This document shows positions 36,975 to 45,371 of a stretch of 64,000 bases of DNA, piece after piece. This DNA is from QHWK01 sp035259385. GTDB lineage: Bacteria; Acidobacteriota; Vicinamibacteria; Vicinamibacterales; CAVVIG01. The position numbers and the translations under genes are program-made. Position 1 is the first letter of the stretch, and every line of letters begins with the position of its first letter. The DNA is taken from the NCBI GenBank assembly GCA_035259385.1, contig DATFWL010000130.1, positions 1 to 64,000 on the forward strand, in the 5' to 3' direction. The notes beneath the pieces were generated by a model. The model did no database searches. It saw only the letters and a program-made list of their open reading frames with translations, and was not told the origin of the DNA.

Positions 36975-38969
36975 ATGCGAGTCGGGATTGCGATCGCGCT
37001 CTCGCTGCTGGTGTCGGGCACGACGGTCCGGCTTCCCGCCGTCGCGCGCGGCGCTCCGGCGCGCCGGCAGCCGGACCGTGATCCGATCGAACGGAGCACG
37101 CTGCGGCTGCATTACGTCGGCAAGGCCATCGGCTACGAGCGTTATTCGATCTCCCCGGACGGCGACGGCGTCGCGCTCTCTTCCGACTTCGACTTCACCG
37201 ATCGCGGCGGCCGCGTGCAGCTGAGGGCGACCGTGCGCACGAAGCGCGACTACACGCCGGTGGCCTTCAAGGCGACGGGAAGGAGCTACCGGTTCGTCAA
37301 CGTCGACTCCGACATCCGCATCGACGGCGGCGACGCGGTCGTCCGCGCCGATGGCGCCGAGACGCGCGTTCCGATGCCGCCGCCGTTCTTCACCGTGGAC
37401 GGCTACGCGCCCTTTGCCGCGCAGATGCTGATGCTGCGCTACTGGAAGGCTCACGGCCAGCCGCGTCAGCTGCGGACGGTGCCAGGACTGCCGGTCAACG
37501 AGGTCGTCATCGAGGCGCGCGGCCGCGACGCGATGCGCGTCGGCGACCGGGACGTGCGTCTCGAGCGCTACGTGATCGACGGCGTCGTCTGGGGGCGCGA
37601 GACCATCTGGTTGGACGAGCAGGGCGCGCTCGCCGCAGCGATCACCAGGGCCGGCGGCCTCGGCTTCGAAGCGGTGCGGGAGGATCTCGAGCCTGCGCTC
37701 GCCGGCTTCATCGACAGCGGGACGCGCGATCGTATTGGCGATCTCGAAGCCATCACCGGTCAGGTGCGGCTGCTCACGACCGGCACCTACGCGATGGTCG
37801 GCGCGACGATTGTTGACGGCACGGGGCGTCCGCCGATCGCCGATGGCGTCGTCGTCGTCCGCGGCGGGAAGATCGCAGACGTCGGTCCGCGCAGCGACGT
37901 GAGGATTCCCGCCGATGCGGCCGCGGTTGACGTGTCGGGCAGGACCGTGATTCCCGGCCTGTGGGACATGCACACGCACGTGACCCAGATCGAGTGGGCG
38001 CCGGTGTATCTGGCCGCCGGCGTGACCACGGTCCGCGACATGGGCAACGAGTTCGCGTTCATCACCGCGCTGCGCGACTCGATCGAATCGCGGCGCTCGC
38101 TCGGTCCGCGCCTGCTGCTCGCTGGTCTCGTCGACGGCGGCGGCCCGAACGCGTTCGGCACAGAGTACGCGGCGACGCCGGACGAAGCCAGGCGTGTCGT
38201 CGCGAAGTATCACGACGCCGGATTTCAGCAGATCAAGATCTACAGCCTGGTAACGCCGCCGATCGTCGAGGCGCTCTCAGCAGAGGCGCATCGGCTGGGG
38301 ATGACCGTCACTGGCCACGTGCCGAATGGGATGACGATCGAACAGGGCGTCACCGCCGGGATGGATCAGATCGCGCACCTGCCGATTCGCGGCGAGGCGG
38401 CCTCCGACGAGGTGAAACGCACGATTCAGTTCCTGCGCGAGCACGGGACCGTCGTCGATCCGACGCAGTCGTGGAACGAGCTCCTCGGACACGCGGCCGG
38501 GACGCCAGTGGCCGCATTTCAGCCGGGCATCGACAACGTCCCGCCGCCGCTCAATCGTCTGTTCTCGAACGCAGGCACGGCTGGCATCGATGCGGCGACG
38601 GCTCGCACACGCCTCGAGCGTACGCTGCGCATCGTCAAGGCGCTTCATCGCGCGGGCGTGCCGGTCGTCGCCGGTACGGACGAAGGTGTTCCCGGCCACA
38701 GCGTACACCGCGAGATCGAGCTGTATGCGGCAGCCGGCTTCACGCCGATGGAGGCCCTCCAGGCGGCGACGATCGTCTCCGCGCGCGCGATGAAGCTGGA
38801 CGCCGAGTCCGGCACGATCGAGCGCGGCAAGCGCGCTGACTTCGTCGTCCTCGACGCGAACCCGCTCGACTCGATCCGGAACATCCGTCGCGTGCGCTGG
38901 ACCGTCCGCGACGGCCGCGTTTACGACGCGAGCGCGCTGTGGAAGAGCGTGCGCTTCGTGCCCCAGTAA
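36975..38969 (+). CDS. exported amidohydrolase with an extra N-terminal domain
   Basis: Metal-dependent hydrolase of the imidazolonepropionase/prolidase-like amidohydrolase group. 664 residues; signal peptide (MRVGIAIALSLLVSGTTV), then a beta-rich N-terminal domain of about 230 residues (LRLHYVGKAIGYERYSISPD onward, resembling DUF3108-like lipoprotein folds). The amidohydrolase part starts about residue 275 (YAMVGATIVDGTGRPPIADG). Metal-site motifs: VIPGLWDMHTHVTQIEW (HxH), GFQQIKIYSL (Lys), LGMTVTGHVP (His), MDQIAHLP (His) and PVVAGTDEGVPG (Asp). The C-terminus has the usual GTIERGKRADFVVLDANPL. The N-terminal fusion is the notable feature. The substrate may be a periplasmic dipeptide or cyclic amide. 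Confidence 0.86.
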   Translation: MRVGIAIALSLLVSGTTVRLPAVARGAPARRQPDRDPIERSTLRLHYVGKAIGYERYSISPDGDGVALSSDFDFTDRGGRVQLRATVRTKRDYTPVAFKATGRSYRFVNVDSDIRIDGGDAVVRADGAETRVPMPPPFFTVDGYAPFAAQMLMLRYWKAHGQPRQLRTVPGLPVNEVVIEARGRDAMRVGDRDVRLERYVIDGVVWGRETIWLDEQGALAAAITRAGGLGFEAVREDLEPALAGFIDSGTRDRIGDLEAITGQVRLLTTGTYAMVGATIVDGTGRPPIADGVVVVRGGKIADVGPRSDVRIPADAAAVDVSGRTVIPGLWDMHTHVTQIEWAPVYLAAGVTTVRDMGNEFAFITALRDSIESRRSLGPRLLLAGLVDGGGPNAFGTEYAATPDEARRVVAKYHDAGFQQIKIYSLVTPPIVEALSAEAHRLGMTVTGHVPNGMTIEQGVTAGMDQIAHLPIRGEAASDEVKRTIQFLREHGTVVDPTQSWNELLGHAAGTPVAAFQPGIDNVPPPLNRLFSNAGTAGIDAATARTRLERTLRIVKALHRAGVPVVAGTDEGVPGHSVHREIELYAAAGFTPMEALQAATIVSARAMKLDAESGTIERGKRADFVVLDANPLDSIRNIRRVRWTVRDGRVYDASALWKSVRFVPQ

Positions 38970-38998
38970 TTTCGAATTAAGGAAGTAAGAATTCTCAA
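38970..38998. repeat. half copy of the AATTAAG element
   Basis: Reads ttcgaattaaggaagtaaga then attctcaatt. It matches one arm of the elements at 25838-25956 and 46484-46597. It separates the converging amidohydrolase and NHL-repeat genes. Confidence 0.75.
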
Positions 38999-40585
38999 TT
39001 ACGACGTTTTCGAGTACGTCATCGTCCGCGTCGTCGACTGACCGCCCGACTCGAGGTCGCGGACGACCGTCAGCGTGCGGCCATTGACGCTCAGCATGTC
39101 GCGGCCCCAGTTCATGCCTTGCTTGTAATGCAGGTGCAGCGTCGTGCCGTCCCAGTGGGCGCGTGTCTTGAGCGCCATCACGTCTCCGGGCGGCGTTGAC
39201 ACCGTCTTCCCGTCGATCGTGTATTTCGCCACCTTGCCGCCGATCTCGACCGACACGCTGTCCGCCGTCTGAGTGATCGCGACGGCTCCCGGCGCCTGCG
39301 CGAACAGCGTTTCGGCGTACGGGCCGGCGATGCCGCCGCCACCGGCGCCGCGCCCGCGCCCCGCCGCGACCGGCGGCTCCGCGCTGCCGAGCGTCCACGT
39401 CCCGCTGAACGTGGCGCCGCCGCCTGTGCTCGACAGATCGTTCGTCGGCGGCGCGATGCCCGCGGCCGACAGCGTCGCCGCCGCGCGCGGCATCAGCGGC
39501 TGCGGCTTGTAGATATGTGTGGGATCGGCTCCCGGCCGCGGCCGGAACTTCTGCGAGCGGCCGCCGAAGACCTCGGCGGTGTAGAGATTGCCGTCGGTGT
39601 CGGCGCCGAACTCGTGCACCGCCCAGAAGAATCCCGGCGTCGTGCCATGCGTGCCCCACGCGTACAGCAGATGCCCCTGGAGGTCGTACTTCAGCATCTT
39701 GTCGAGCGGTCCGGAGAAGACCCACAGAAACTGATCGTCGCTGATGCGGATGTTGTACGGCTGCTGGATGTTCGGAAATGCGTCGAGGTAGCTGCCGTTC
39801 TCGTCGAAGACCTGGATGCGGTTGTTGGCGCGATCGGAGACGTAGACCTTGCGGGTGCGATCGATCGTGATCGAGTGCGGTGTGTTGAACTGGCTCGGCC
39901 CGGTGCCGCGCGTGCCCCAGCTCTTGATGAACTTCCCGTCCTTGTCGAACTTCGCCACGCGCGTATTGCCGTAGCCGTCGCTGACGAAGAAAGTGCCATC
40001 CGGCAGCCAGGCGATGTCGGTCGGCCGCTTGAAATGCGTGCCGTCGCTGCCCGCCTCGTCGCGCGTGCCGAGCACCATCAACAGCTTCTTGCCGTCGTTG
40101 GTGAACTTGAAGATCTGGTGGTGGATGTCGTCCACGATCCAGACGTCGTGCTGCGGATCGTACGGGCTCATCAGCACCGAATGCGGACCGCGTCCGTCTT
40201 CGAACAGGTAATCCCACTGCGTCCACGATTCGACCGCCTTCCCCTGGCCGTCGACGACGACGATGCAGTTGCGGAATTCGGGCGTGGGTGTGGTGGCCTG
40301 CTCGCCGAACGATCCCCAGAAGCCGGTGAACCCGGGCGGCGTCGTGGCCGGCAGCTTCAGCTCGCCGCGATTGGCGATGAAGATGCGAGTCGGACTCTCC
40401 GCAAAGATGCCCCCGGTCGAACCCCAGATGTAGCCGGACTTGGCGAACGCCAGCGGCTGCGGCCAGCCGGTCACGACGTCGTAGGGCCCGGTGCGGTCGT
40501 CGCCGCCCTTTTCCTGGAGGAGCGCGCCGGCGGACAGGGCGAGGACGGCTGATGCGGTGAGGAGGGCACTGATCGCTGCGCGCAT
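38999..40585 (-). CDS. exported NHL-repeat six-bladed beta-propeller protein
   Basis: 528 residues from the ATG at 40585, preceded by GGGAGG. Signal peptide MRAAISALLTASAVLALSAG. NHL-type blades: HSVLMSPYDPQHDVWIVDDI, FKRPTDIAWLPDGTFFVSDG, YGNTRVAKFDKDGKFIKSWG, FNTPHSITIDRTRKVYVSD and NNRIQVFDENGSYLDAF, like peptidylglycine alpha-amidating-type propellers. After a Gly/Ala-rich linker (GRGRGAGGGG) a C-terminal beta-sandwich follows (AITQTADSVSVEIGGKVAKY to the end), found fused to such propellers in Acidobacteria. Extracytoplasmic; ligand or enzyme activity unknown. The stop codon falls at the edge of the AATTAAG repeat. Confidence 0.85.
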   Translation of the reverse strand: MRAAISALLTASAVLALSAGALLQEKGGDDRTGPYDVVTGWPQPLAFAKSGYIWGSTGGIFAESPTRIFIANRGELKLPATTPPGFTGFWGSFGEQATTPTPEFRNCIVVVDGQGKAVESWTQWDYLFEDGRGPHSVLMSPYDPQHDVWIVDDIHHQIFKFTNDGKKLLMVLGTRDEAGSDGTHFKRPTDIAWLPDGTFFVSDGYGNTRVAKFDKDGKFIKSWGTRGTGPSQFNTPHSITIDRTRKVYVSDRANNRIQVFDENGSYLDAFPNIQQPYNIRISDDQFLWVFSGPLDKMLKYDLQGHLLYAWGTHGTTPGFFWAVHEFGADTDGNLYTAEVFGGRSQKFRPRPGADPTHIYKPQPLMPRAAATLSAAGIAPPTNDLSSTGGGATFSGTWTLGSAEPPVAAGRGRGAGGGGIAGPYAETLFAQAPGAVAITQTADSVSVEIGGKVAKYTIDGKTVSTPPGDVMALKTRAHWDGTTLHLHYKQGMNWGRDMLSVNGRTLTVVRDLESGGQSTTRTMTYSKTS

Positions 40586-40603
40586 GAGGAACCTCCCTAT
40601 AAC

Positions 40604-40627
40604 GGTGCCAGGCACGTGCCTGGCACC
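40604..40627. repeat. 24-base perfect palindrome
   Basis: GGTGCCAGGCAC followed directly by GTGCCTGGCACC, a perfect 12+12 inverted repeat with no spacer, between the NHL-repeat gene and the divergent TonB receptor. It may be a dispersed element or a regulatory site; I recall similar strings in other genomes. Confidence 0.8.
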
Positions 40628-40755
40628 TCGCCGATCCGGATTGTTGGAGATCGACTCGCCGGTAATCGCGCCGAGCATCTCACGATGCTCCGTGCACTGC
40701 AACGGGGCGTATGATGCGCGCAACGAACCCCGGTTTGTTCGCTAAGGAGGCACCG

Positions 40756-43700
40756 ATGGCGATCGAACGGCTACTTCGGCGGGTTTTCGTTGGCGTCTCT
40801 CTCGTCTTCCTCCTACCCAGCGGCGTTCTCGCACAGAGTGCAATCGCAGGCGTCGTAAGAGATACGACTGGTGCCGTCTTGCCTGGCGTCACCGTCGAAG
40901 TCGCCAGCCCGGCGCTGATCGAGGGGACGCGGTCCGCGATCTCCGATTCACAGGGGCAGTACAAGATTCTCGACCTGCGCCCGGGAACCTACAGCGTGAC
41001 CTTCACGCTGCCCGGATTCTCGACCGTGAAGCGCGACGGCGTCGAGCTGCCGGCCAATTTCACCGCGCCGGTGAACGGCGAGCTGAAGGTCGGGTCGCTC
41101 GAAGAAACGGTCACCGTCTCGGGCGCCTCGCCGGTGGTCGACGTGCAGCAGGCGGTCACGCAGCAGGTGCTGCCGCAGGCGCTGCTCGACGCGGTGCCGA
41201 CCGGCGGACGCAACATCCAGTCGATCGGCGCGACGCTGGTCGGCGTGACGCAGTCGCAGCCCGACGTTGGCGGCGCGCAGGGGATGCAGCAGACCTATCT
41301 CGCCGCGCACGGCAGCGATCCGAAAGACAACTACATCATGGTCGACGGGATTCGCCTGAACGGCATCGAAGGCGACGGCGCGATCCAGCAGTACTTCAAC
41401 GAGGGCATGTTCTCGGAAATGAGTTATCAGACGGGCGGAATCTCCGCCGAGTCCTCCGGCGGCGGCGTGCGGCTGAACATGATCCCGAAGGACGGCGGCA
41501 ACACGCTCAGAGGCGACGTGTTCTTCTCGGCGACTGGCATCGATCTGCAGGCGAATCCGCTGACGCAGGATCTGATCGATCAGGGGCTGCAGGCCGGCAA
41601 CGCGCTCGAGAGCATTCACGACCTGAACGTCTCGGCGGGCGGGCCGATCGTCAAGAGCCGCCTCTGGTTCTTCGGATCGACGCGCCACTGGGGTGTGAAC
41701 CAGACGCTGGCCAACTCGTTTTATCCGGCGGTGCCGTTCACGCCGACGGACACCAGCTTCGTGCCGGATCGAACGAATCAGGCTGTGGACAACAACCTGA
41801 TCAAGAGTTACATGACGCGCTTCACCTGGCAGGTGAGCCCGAAGAACAAGCTCGCCTTCTACTTCGACAGGCTGATCAAGTTCCGCGGACACGAGCAGAA
41901 CAGCGCCGTCGCGGGCGGCGTCTCGGTGTGGTCCGAGGACACGTTCAGCACGCGGCAGCCGAAGCAGTACTACATGACCGAGGCGAAATGGACGGGTGTG
42001 TGGTCGACGCGACTGCTCTTCGAGGCCGGGATCGGCGTCAACAACGAGTCCTACACGACCGGCGAACTGCAGCCCGGCCTCGAGGACTGTCTCGCCGCCG
42101 GCACGTGCAACCCGATACCGAAGTTCAACGTCACCGACGGCCAGGAGTGGGGCGCGCCGCCGACGCCGTTCTACGTCCATACGCCAGTGCGCGGCACCGC
42201 GATCACGTCGCTCTCCTACGTGACCGGATCCCATGCCTTCAAGACCGGTTTCGAGTTGTCGCACGGCAAGAGCGGCCTGCAGCGCCGGTGGCAGAATCCC
42301 AACATCAACTTCTACCAGCGCTATCGAACCACCAACGGCGTCACCGCGCCCGTGCAGGTGACGATCTTCAACACCCCGACCGAGGAGTTCGACAATCTGA
42401 ACGCCGATCTCGGCATCTACGTTCAGGACACCTGGACGCTGAAGAAGCTGACGCTCACGCCGGGAGTGCGCTGGGAGTACTTCAACGCCAGCTATCCGGA
42501 CGAAGGCGTCTCCAGGGAGTCGCAGGCGCTGATGCTCGCCGAGGGCTATCAGGAGCGTGTGTTGTTCCCGGGGCAGACGATGCCGACGTTCAAGAACGTC
42601 GCGCCCCGATTCGGCGCGTCGTACGACGTGTTCGGCGACGGCAAGACGGCGATCAAGGCGAGCGTCGCGCGCTACAACTCGGCGTTCTCGACGGTCACCT
42701 TCCCGCAGGTCTACAACCCGATGGTGCTGTCCACCGACACGCGCAACTGGCTGAACCCGGCCGCCACCAACAACGTCTTCATCCCGGGCGTCAGCCAGCT
42801 CGGACCGTCCACGAACTCGTCGTTCGGGCTGATCACGCGCACTCCGGATCCGAACATCTCGCGGCCGTACAACGTCGAGATGACGGTGAGCGGACAGCGC
42901 GAGATCCGGCCGGGCATGTCGGCGAGCTTCGGCTACTTCCATCGGCACTACTACAACCTGCTCTATACGGACAACACCGCGCTCGACGTGCCCGATGCGT
43001 TCTCGCCGATCACGATTCAGAATCCGTGCTACGCGCTGACGGGCGGAGCGAAGCCGTGCGGCGGCAACCAGCCGCAGACGCTGACGATCTACAAGATCAA
43101 TCCGTCGCTCGTCGGCAAAGGCGCGCCGGTCATCGACCGGAACTCGCCGAACAACTATCGCGTGTACAACGGCATCGAGGGCTCGTTGATGGCTCGCCTG
43201 CACGGCGGCGCGCAGGTGTTCGGCGGCTTCCTCACCGCCCGGCAGATCTCGAGGCTGTGCGACTCGACCGACGGTACCGGGACGATCGCCTTCGCGCAGG
43301 CGTCGAACCCGAACTACACGCTCTATTGCGATCAGACGCAGTTCGACATTCCGTTCCGCACGCAGTTCAAGCTGGGCGGCACCTACCCGCTGCCGTACGG
43401 CCTGAACGTCAGCGGCACGTTCCAGAGTTACCCGGGAACGCGCAACTACGGCTCGGGCGCGACCAACTTCGACTACCTGCAGCAGACCTATCTCGTGCCG
43501 ACGGCGCTGCTCACGCCGGGGCAGGCGCAGGAGACAATCAACCTGAACACGCCCGGCAGTCTGTACCTGCAGCGGTGGAACCAGCTCGACTTGCGCTTCG
43601 CGAAGAAGTTCAAGCTGCCGGGCGGGAACGGCTACTGGCAACTCCAGGGCGACGTGTTCAATGCGCTGAACGCGCATCCGCTGCTGGCCGTGACGACCAA

Positions 43701-43779
43701 CTGGGGGACCGCGCTTGGAAATGCGACGCAGGCGCTGCAGCCGCGCATCCTGACGCTGGGAGCGCAACTGCACTTCTGA
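40756..43779 (+). CDS. TonB-dependent receptor with carboxypeptidase-regulatory-like domain
   Basis: Oar/SusC-like outer-membrane receptor of the acidobacterial type. 1007 residues from the ATG at 40756, chosen for the AAGGAGG just upstream (an open ATG at 40711 lacks one). Signal peptide MAIERLLRRVFVGVSLVFLL with cleavage near VLAQS. Then a CarboxypepD_reg-like domain at about 30-110 (SAIAGVVRDTTGAVLPGVTV to VSGASPVVDVQ), a plug (DNYIMVDGIRLNGIEGDGAI, SSGGGVRLNMIPKDGGNTL) and a long barrel ending in LGAQLHF with terminal Phe. No TonB-linked partner, SusD or substrate enzyme is adjacent. The ligand could be a plant or soil polymer fragment, but that is inference. Confidence 0.92.
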   Translation: MAIERLLRRVFVGVSLVFLLPSGVLAQSAIAGVVRDTTGAVLPGVTVEVASPALIEGTRSAISDSQGQYKILDLRPGTYSVTFTLPGFSTVKRDGVELPANFTAPVNGELKVGSLEETVTVSGASPVVDVQQAVTQQVLPQALLDAVPTGGRNIQSIGATLVGVTQSQPDVGGAQGMQQTYLAAHGSDPKDNYIMVDGIRLNGIEGDGAIQQYFNEGMFSEMSYQTGGISAESSGGGVRLNMIPKDGGNTLRGDVFFSATGIDLQANPLTQDLIDQGLQAGNALESIHDLNVSAGGPIVKSRLWFFGSTRHWGVNQTLANSFYPAVPFTPTDTSFVPDRTNQAVDNNLIKSYMTRFTWQVSPKNKLAFYFDRLIKFRGHEQNSAVAGGVSVWSEDTFSTRQPKQYYMTEAKWTGVWSTRLLFEAGIGVNNESYTTGELQPGLEDCLAAGTCNPIPKFNVTDGQEWGAPPTPFYVHTPVRGTAITSLSYVTGSHAFKTGFELSHGKSGLQRRWQNPNINFYQRYRTTNGVTAPVQVTIFNTPTEEFDNLNADLGIYVQDTWTLKKLTLTPGVRWEYFNASYPDEGVSRESQALMLAEGYQERVLFPGQTMPTFKNVAPRFGASYDVFGDGKTAIKASVARYNSAFSTVTFPQVYNPMVLSTDTRNWLNPAATNNVFIPGVSQLGPSTNSSFGLITRTPDPNISRPYNVEMTVSGQREIRPGMSASFGYFHRHYYNLLYTDNTALDVPDAFSPITIQNPCYALTGGAKPCGGNQPQTLTIYKINPSLVGKGAPVIDRNSPNNYRVYNGIEGSLMARLHGGAQVFGGFLTARQISRLCDSTDGTGTIAFAQASNPNYTLYCDQTQFDIPFRTQFKLGGTYPLPYGLNVSGTFQSYPGTRNYGSGATNFDYLQQTYLVPTALLTPGQAQETINLNTPGSLYLQRWNQLDLRFAKKFKLPGGNGYWQLQGDVFNALNAHPLLAVTTNWGTALGNATQALQPRILTLGAQLHF

Positions 43780-43785
43780 GATCAG

Positions 43786-43966
43786 AAAGGGGCTCGGGGC
43801 TGGGGGCTAGCTGTCAGGGGAGACTGGGACTAGGGGACTGGGGGACTGGAGGACTCCGACTCTAGACGTCGTAGCGCGAAGGCTTCAGCCGAGCGCCCAG
43901 CTCGCCCCGAGCCCCCTCTGAATTCAGCTAGCCCCTAGCCCCCAGTCCCGAGCCCCGTCTGCCTCA
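43786..43966. repeat. composite repeat: GGGGCTC arms around a REP half
   Basis: Outer arms aggggctcggggctggggg and, near the end, tagcccctagcccccagtc; between them a run of gggactg words (43826-43856) and half of the REP-like palindrome (gtagcgcgaaggcttcagcc, 43869-43888). A layered structure, as if one element went into another. Confidence 0.85.
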
Positions 43967-45244
43967 GTGCTCAGGACGGAAGTGCGTGCCGCGTGTCTCC
44001 GGGCCCAGCCACAGCATCAGGATCACCAGCGTCCCCGATCCAGCAATGCACGCGGCCATCGCCGTCGACAGCGCATAGCCGCGGTCCTGCATCATCCCGA
44101 CGATGAACGGCGTGGACGAGCCGAGACCGGCGCCGACGTGATACGCGAATCCCGCGCCGACCGCGCGCACGATCGTCGGAAAGCGCTCCGTCAGATAGCC
44201 TGGCACCACGCCGAAGTTGCCGGCGCCGAAGAATCCCATCGCGAGCGCGCCGGCGATCAACAGCGCCGGGTTCTCGGTGAACACGTACAACGGCAGCGAC
44301 AGGATGCCGATGAGCGTCGCGATCGTCGCCGATCCGCGGCGACCGAGCGCCCCCTCCGACAGCCGGCCGAAGACGACCGCGCCGGCGATGCCGCCGATGT
44401 TCAACGAGGCCATGTACGGCAGCGTCTGCCGGTGCATCTGTCCGAGCAGCGTCGGATACCAGTAGGTGATCGAGTGGTACATGAAGAGGAAGGCGCCCAT
44501 CAGGATCGACGTGTGCAGCGTCGTCGCGACGAGATCGCGCTGAAAGAGACGCGGCAGGGACAACGAGTCCTTCTGGTTCTGCTCCTGCAGGTGGCGCTGC
44601 CGCTCGAGCCACACCGGACTCTCGCGCACGCCCTTCATGATGAAGAACACCAGAAAACTCGGCAGGATCCCGATCCACAGCATCACGCGCCAGCCCATGT
44701 CGGTGCCTGCGTTCACGACTGGGTAGACGAACTGGAAGACGAGCGACGACAGGAGGAAGCCCATCGAGTAGCCGCTCTGCATCATCCCGGAGGCCGTGCC
44801 GCGCAGGTGGGCCGGCCAATGCTCGAGCGTGAGCGGCATCCCCGCCGCCCAGACGCCGCCCATGCCGATGCCGAAGAGCGCGCGGATCGCGAACAGCATG
44901 CGGTACGACGTCGAGAAGCCGCCGAGGAACGAGAAGATCGAGTACCAGAGGATCGAGAACATCAGCGGGCCCTTGCGGCCCCAGCGATCGGCCGCCGTCC
45001 CGGCGCCGATGCCGCCCGCGACGCGGAAGATCAGCGTGATCGTGCCGAGCAGTCCGGCCAGCGCCGCGTCGACGGTGAAGCTCCGCCGGATGTCGACGAG
45101 CAGGAAGGTGATGATGGTGAAGTCGAATCCGTCGAGCACCCAGCCGAGATAGGCCCCGGCGAACGCTTTCCACTGCGTCGGCGTGACATCGCGATACCAG
45201 GCGCCCCGGGCGCGCGCCGATTGTTCGAGGGAAACGTGGGCCAT
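43964..45244 (-). CDS. MFS transporter, SHS/AAHS type
   Basis: 426-residue major facilitator with about 12 spans. The N-terminal pattern WYRDVTPTQWKAFAGAYLGW and VLDGFDFTIITFLLVDI resembles sialate:H+ and aromatic-acid symporters (NanT-like). MFS signature loops: GTAADRWGRKGPLMFSI after span 2, RALFGIGMGGVWAAGMPLT, and HWPAHLRGTASGMMQSGYSM. The C-half has RFPTIVRAVGAGFAYHVGAG. Substrate uncertain. The downstream-side neighbours on the same strand (NagX-like acyltransferase, PIG-L deacetylase) hint at amino sugars, but no sugar enzyme is directly coupled. Confidence 0.87.
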   Translation of the reverse strand: MAHVSLEQSARARGAWYRDVTPTQWKAFAGAYLGWVLDGFDFTIITFLLVDIRRSFTVDAALAGLLGTITLIFRVAGGIGAGTAADRWGRKGPLMFSILWYSIFSFLGGFSTSYRMLFAIRALFGIGMGGVWAAGMPLTLEHWPAHLRGTASGMMQSGYSMGFLLSSLVFQFVYPVVNAGTDMGWRVMLWIGILPSFLVFFIMKGVRESPVWLERQRHLQEQNQKDSLSLPRLFQRDLVATTLHTSILMGAFLFMYHSITYWYPTLLGQMHRQTLPYMASLNIGGIAGAVVFGRLSEGALGRRGSATIATLIGILSLPLYVFTENPALLIAGALAMGFFGAGNFGVVPGYLTERFPTIVRAVGAGFAYHVGAGLGSSTPFIVGMMQDRGYALSTAMAACIAGSGTLVILMLWLGPETRGTHFRPEH

Positions 45245-45261
45245 GCCGCGCAGATCTTAAC

Positions 45262-45362
45262 CCTTCTGCCTTCCTGCCGTGCTTCCTGCCTTTCTGCCTT
45301 CCTGCCCTGAATTCCTGCCTTCCCGCCTTCCTCCTTCCAGCCTTCCTCCTTCCGGCCTTGCC
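45262..45362. repeat. pyrimidine-rich tract of CCTTCCTG words
   Basis: About 100 bases of repeated 8-base words (ccttctgccttcctgcc and variants such as ttcctcctt) with almost only C, T and sparse G on the plus strand. No clear facing arm. It lies between the MFS transporter and the NagX-like gene. Confidence 0.8.
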
Positions 45363-45371
45363 GTCTCGCTC

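Noticed and set aside
40948..43773. Very long minus-strand open frame opposite the TonB receptor
   Set aside because: No recognisable motifs and biased Arg/Val/Gln composition, while the plus strand is a clear receptor with signal peptide and terminal Phe.
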